DNA from: Sipunculus nudus
Taxonomy: Eukaryota; Annelida; Sipuncula; Golfingiida; Sipunculidae
NCBI GenBank assembly: GCA_026874595.1
Contig: CM049306.1
Location: 39,060,019 to 39,124,018, forward strand
Length of the DNA: 64,000 nt
Direction: 5' to 3'
Part shown: positions 60,312 to 64,000 of the stretch, one piece after another
How positions within the stretch are numbered: the stretch's first letter is position 1
Layout of the letters: every line of letters starts with the position of its first letter
Made by a program: the position numbers and the translations under genes
Notes under the pieces: generated by a model
What the model saw: only the letters and a program-made list of their open reading frames with translations
Databases searched by the model: none
Told to the model about the DNA's origin: nothing

Positions 60312-63300
60312 GTAAGTTTGATTACTGATCACTGCCCCCTGGAGATAGGAGAATACTTCATGAGTAGGCCAAAACTTTGAATAGGAAGAAAATGGGTTGC
60401 ATGAAAAAGTGATAATTCATCTTGATTAATGTTTAATATTGTCATCATGATCATTTCTGACTCTGAGAATATATTCTTTGATTTGTTCTTATTAAAGGCT
60501 TACTTAAAGAGATTAATTCTTTATCAAGAGAATACTTGCAAACAGTTGCAGTATTAGTGTGAAATTGATGTTAAATAAATAACAGCATCAGATAACAACA
60601 GTTAATTTTGTAACTGTAAGACAAAAGTTATAGTCAGTATTTATTTGTAATGTGGTAGTGTAATTGTGGTTAGATTGCTGGATAGGGTTTGGACAGTTAC
60701 CTGTATCCTCAGTAATCATGATATTCAAGAACTGTGTTAACCATTCTGTTAAATTTCCCCACTGTCATTATGTGATGTGCCTTTTTGTCTAAGGTTTTGG
60801 TATGAAAAATGCCCTTTAAGGATTAATTGCTACAGATAATACCATTTCCTTGGTCTTTCTTTGTTCAAAGAATCATTTATTTTCAAGAAAACATTTATTT
60901 TAATGAATTCCATAAAATTCCATTGAGATCTAATCATTATCATATGGCAAATACATTGGTAAAACTTTGTTCAAAATGAGAGTATTTGACAGATTAATAG
61001 AATTGCATTCTCAAAAAAACTTAAAAGGGATTCGCTAGCATACAGGTAGTCCTTGAAACACGAATAAAAGTACTGGCAAGTGTGATATAAAGATAAGTGC
61101 CAGCGTTTATGTGCCAAATACTGGTATCAGATTTTACAAAATCATTAAATATGGCATTAAACTTTATATCATTATCATGATATAAAACCTGATGTCATCT
61201 GGACCCCAGTACTGGACTAGGTGCCTGTTCAGTCTGGTCACTGCTCTGAGTCTGACCCCAGGCCAAGGTCTTTACAACAAATGAGGCACTTTCTTCATCT
61301 AAGTGACTGGTAGATAAAGTGCTTTTTTCGGCAGCTCAGGTTATATGCTCCTGAGGCATTAAACTACATAGAAAGGAAAATCTGATATAACTGATCTTGT
61401 TGGTAATATCAGATATTAAGTGTGGGAACATCACCCTTATTTACCCAATTTGTGTATATTTTCACCTCCAGTAAAGTCAATATCATAGAAAGGTTGATGT
61501 TGAGCCCATTAAATGACACATGCATTCATTGTGTGTATCAAACATCAGTTAGGGCCCTATCATATGTTCTATAGCTTCTCATCATGACTTTCCGGTAAAC
61601 AGGAAACAAGCTTGTTCCTGGTATTCTTTACATGAGTAACATTGGCTGTAGATTGAGATGGCAGTTATAGTCTGTTTGGGGATTTTCCATTACATTTGTG
61701 TCCTAGTGGTCCACTTGGCAAAGGTACAAAAGTCATTAGTACCAGGTCTGTGAAAGGTTGCTCATTAAATGATGCAGGGAACATCTTGATTTGTGCCACT
61801 CAGTCTATGATATATGAAAGACACACATGTACACAGTGGGCAGAATGTGGGTCCTTCTGGAATTTCAATTACACACACACAGACTCAGCAAACTTATCAT
61901 TTGTGGTCTTGCTCAGTATCATCTGGTAGTTCTCCCTGGTTATACTGTTATGTGTGGAGCCTTTTTGGTCTTTTTGTATCCGCTTATATACAGAAATTAC
62001 AGGTAAGGAAAAAAACAGTCAATTAGCTTTTGGCACAATGTGGTGTATGCTTGTTTCATAATTCTGATTTGAGTCTCTAAAAGAGTCCCCCAGGAAACGT
62101 ATTGACACACAAAATCTGTTGCTTGGTAGAAAAGAGCATCTTTGGCAATAATGAAGTTATTATGTTGAATCCATATTCAGTAGATGATAAAATAGTGTTA
62201 GGGTGATTATAGAATCCTGACTTTGTAAACCAATGTTACTTTGTTAGCTTGGTATGTAGAGTGTAACATAGCACTTAATGTTCAGTCTCAGGTAGTGTAA
62301 AAGTATGTAAACTTGTTTTGATGAAATAGTTTATAATATGTTGCTTCTTGTTACAAAAATCATCGGTTGTCATCTTGCTGCCCTGATATTATATTGTCTC
62401 ACATTTTCTAGTCACAAAGCCATAACTATGTAATAAAAAAAATAATCATTTTCAGATTTTAATTTTCAGTGTGATATTTTAAAAGACAAAAGGCACTGTT
62501 GGCAGGGCCATGTGGTTGTGTCATCTCATTTAGATAGAAAATATAAATTAAAACTTTCGAGTGAACTTGTCCCAATGTGTTTAACATCTCCTGATTATCA
62601 CTTAAGTTATTTCATGTCATGTATTTCACTTCATTATTGTTTTAGGTTTTGACAGTTTATATGGCACATGTATATGTTGTAGCATGCTTTTAAATTGACT
62701 GTTAATTAAAGGAAGGGTAGTAAGCTGAATTAACAAAATTAATACAGTAAAAAGGTGACCAGGAGAACACATCTGACCAGACAGACATTCAAATAATTGA
62801 GTCTGTCAGTCCATTTATTGGTATATACAGAGGTTCAAGTATTTTTCATGAACACTTCTCAGCTGTTTTAATGTACTTAAACAGAATAATTGTAACATGA
62901 TGTTTTAAATATGATTTGGATGGTCTGGGGGTACAGGAATGAAGATTTCACATTTATAAATTCGAGTAGCTAATATACAAATAGTTGTACATCATAAAGT
63001 ATGATTGTAGAAGACAGTTAATATTGATTATTAAAAGGATATATTTAAATCACATTTATCACAACCATAACTTGTAAAAAAACTTGAAAAGATTGAAATG
63101 TAGTTTGCTTTGGTGAACTTTTTATATAATAGTTGATGTAATATTACTAATGCTTTATGTTCACCCACTTTTTAAAGAGCAGAATATATTGCTTAGTCAA
63201 ACTCAAAATTCAGTTGATGGTAAAAATCCCATGGTCAGTTGTTGGATTGATTACTTTGCTATCAGAAGTTACAGAACATCTAATCTTGACTCAGTCAGCC

Positions 63301-64000
63301 ACAAGTTTCAATGATCTGTGCATTGCAGTACATTCACAAATTGCAAGTTGATGTGATGAATTAATTTGCAATTTGGAACCATGTGCCATTATGTTAAGGA
63401 ACTCAATTTTAAATGCTTAGAAAGGTGATGTTGGAGGATGTTAAACCATTTCAGCTTTATTATATTCCACTTCACTCCCCAGATTTAGCTCTTGCTTTTA
63501 AGTGCAGAGCTGTTCTCAAACCTACCTTTGACATGGCTTTCCACTTTGTTTTAATTAATTGACAGTAGGGCATGTGTTATGTTTGTGTAAAGGTACACCA
63601 TACCATAGTTGGCCTTATCACATTTAATGCAGTGTCATTCAGTACCTTTAAAAGGTACCATGGGATTTTCAACAGACAGACATGTTTTGATGTTTATCGT
63701 TATAGTCATCACATTTATGAATGATATATTACTAATAAAATGGAGATACTTGCCAATGGTTTAAACATTCATTCTGTATAAATGAAGGTATATTCACTCC
63801 TTTCTCTGTTCTTTTTCCAAACAAAAAATATATGTAAAACATAAAAATTCCCAGAATTTGTAAGTGGCAAAACAGCTGGCATTCCCACGGATAAGATGGC
63901 TTTATATTTGTCATAGTTATTATGATTCATTGCTGATTAATCATTCTGTTCAATTGCTCTTTCTGAGTACCTTTGGTCAAGGGTTAGGACATTTGATATA
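60312..64000 (+). other. FBXL5: FBXL5 intron 2 (start; continues past the window)
   Basis: Begins GTAAGTTTG. I searched the plus strand for the next hemerythrin-domain exon (a frame with the helix that follows the His90 region) and found none, so intron 2 exceeds 3.6 kb. Sequence is AT-rich without clear repeats; a short CTGCCCCCTGG word is at 60331-60341. Confidence 0.8.

Noticed and set aside
61696-62026. FBXL5 exon 3 in one of the plus frames of intron 2
   Set aside because: The translations do not resemble the next hemerythrin helix and no acceptor/donor pair in phase 0 encloses them.

Overview
This is animal nuclear DNA: AT-rich, intron-rich, with long (TA)n microsatellites, dispersed repeats and few coding exons. 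The (CCGT)n-bearing 'AGCTCAGCTGA' repeat family, together with an FBXL5 orthologue and ciliary/sperm microtubule protein genes, suggests a lophotrochozoan, most likely a mollusc (perhaps a bivalve). The phylum is inferred from style; no species diagnosis is possible from the sequence alone.

Well supported genes lie in the right half. FBXL5 (+), the iron-sensing F-box protein, starts at 49812; exon 1 (49812-49904) and exon 2 (60132-60311) encode the start of its hemerythrin-like domain with the expected iron ligands, and the rest lies beyond the window. Head-to-head with it, 217 bp away, is a minus-strand gene (48983-49594) for a short protein resembling the sperm microtubule inner protein SPMIP1/ATP6V1FNB. 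A paralogue lies about 20 kb to the left (29020-29598, minus) and appears to have a further last exon at 28830-28914 that is out of frame with the main exon by one base. Both paralogues share a promoter module; the left copy contains a perfect RFX X-box, the usual switch of ciliary genes, while the FBXL5-side copy is degraded.

The left third holds the 3' end of an unidentified plus-strand gene (terminal exon 9583-9762 with a long 3'UTR) and a possible terminal exon of another (17454-17819). In between is a 3.1-kb coding-free foldback transposon (12244-15389) with TG...CA ends, a 6-bp target duplication, inverted repeats of about 270 bp and some thirty copies of a 16-nt motif. Around 15.7-25 kb are many other repeats: a 545-bp inverted-repeat element, a tRNA-like SINE and a 104-bp tandem duplication.

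From 26 to 48 kb the DNA is mostly single-copy in appearance, with islands of higher GC and complexity (26.1, 32.8, 35.7, 38.3, 45.1 kb) that could be regulatory elements, a candidate first coding exon (37654-37729, minus) and a 1-kb 19-bp minisatellite (34.14-35.17 kb). The 10.2-kb first intron of FBXL5 is largely repeats: two copies of a ~2-kb family (52.2-54.5 and 58.2-60.0 kb), the first interrupted by a 1255-bp DNA transposon inserted at TA, whose empty site can be read from the second copy.
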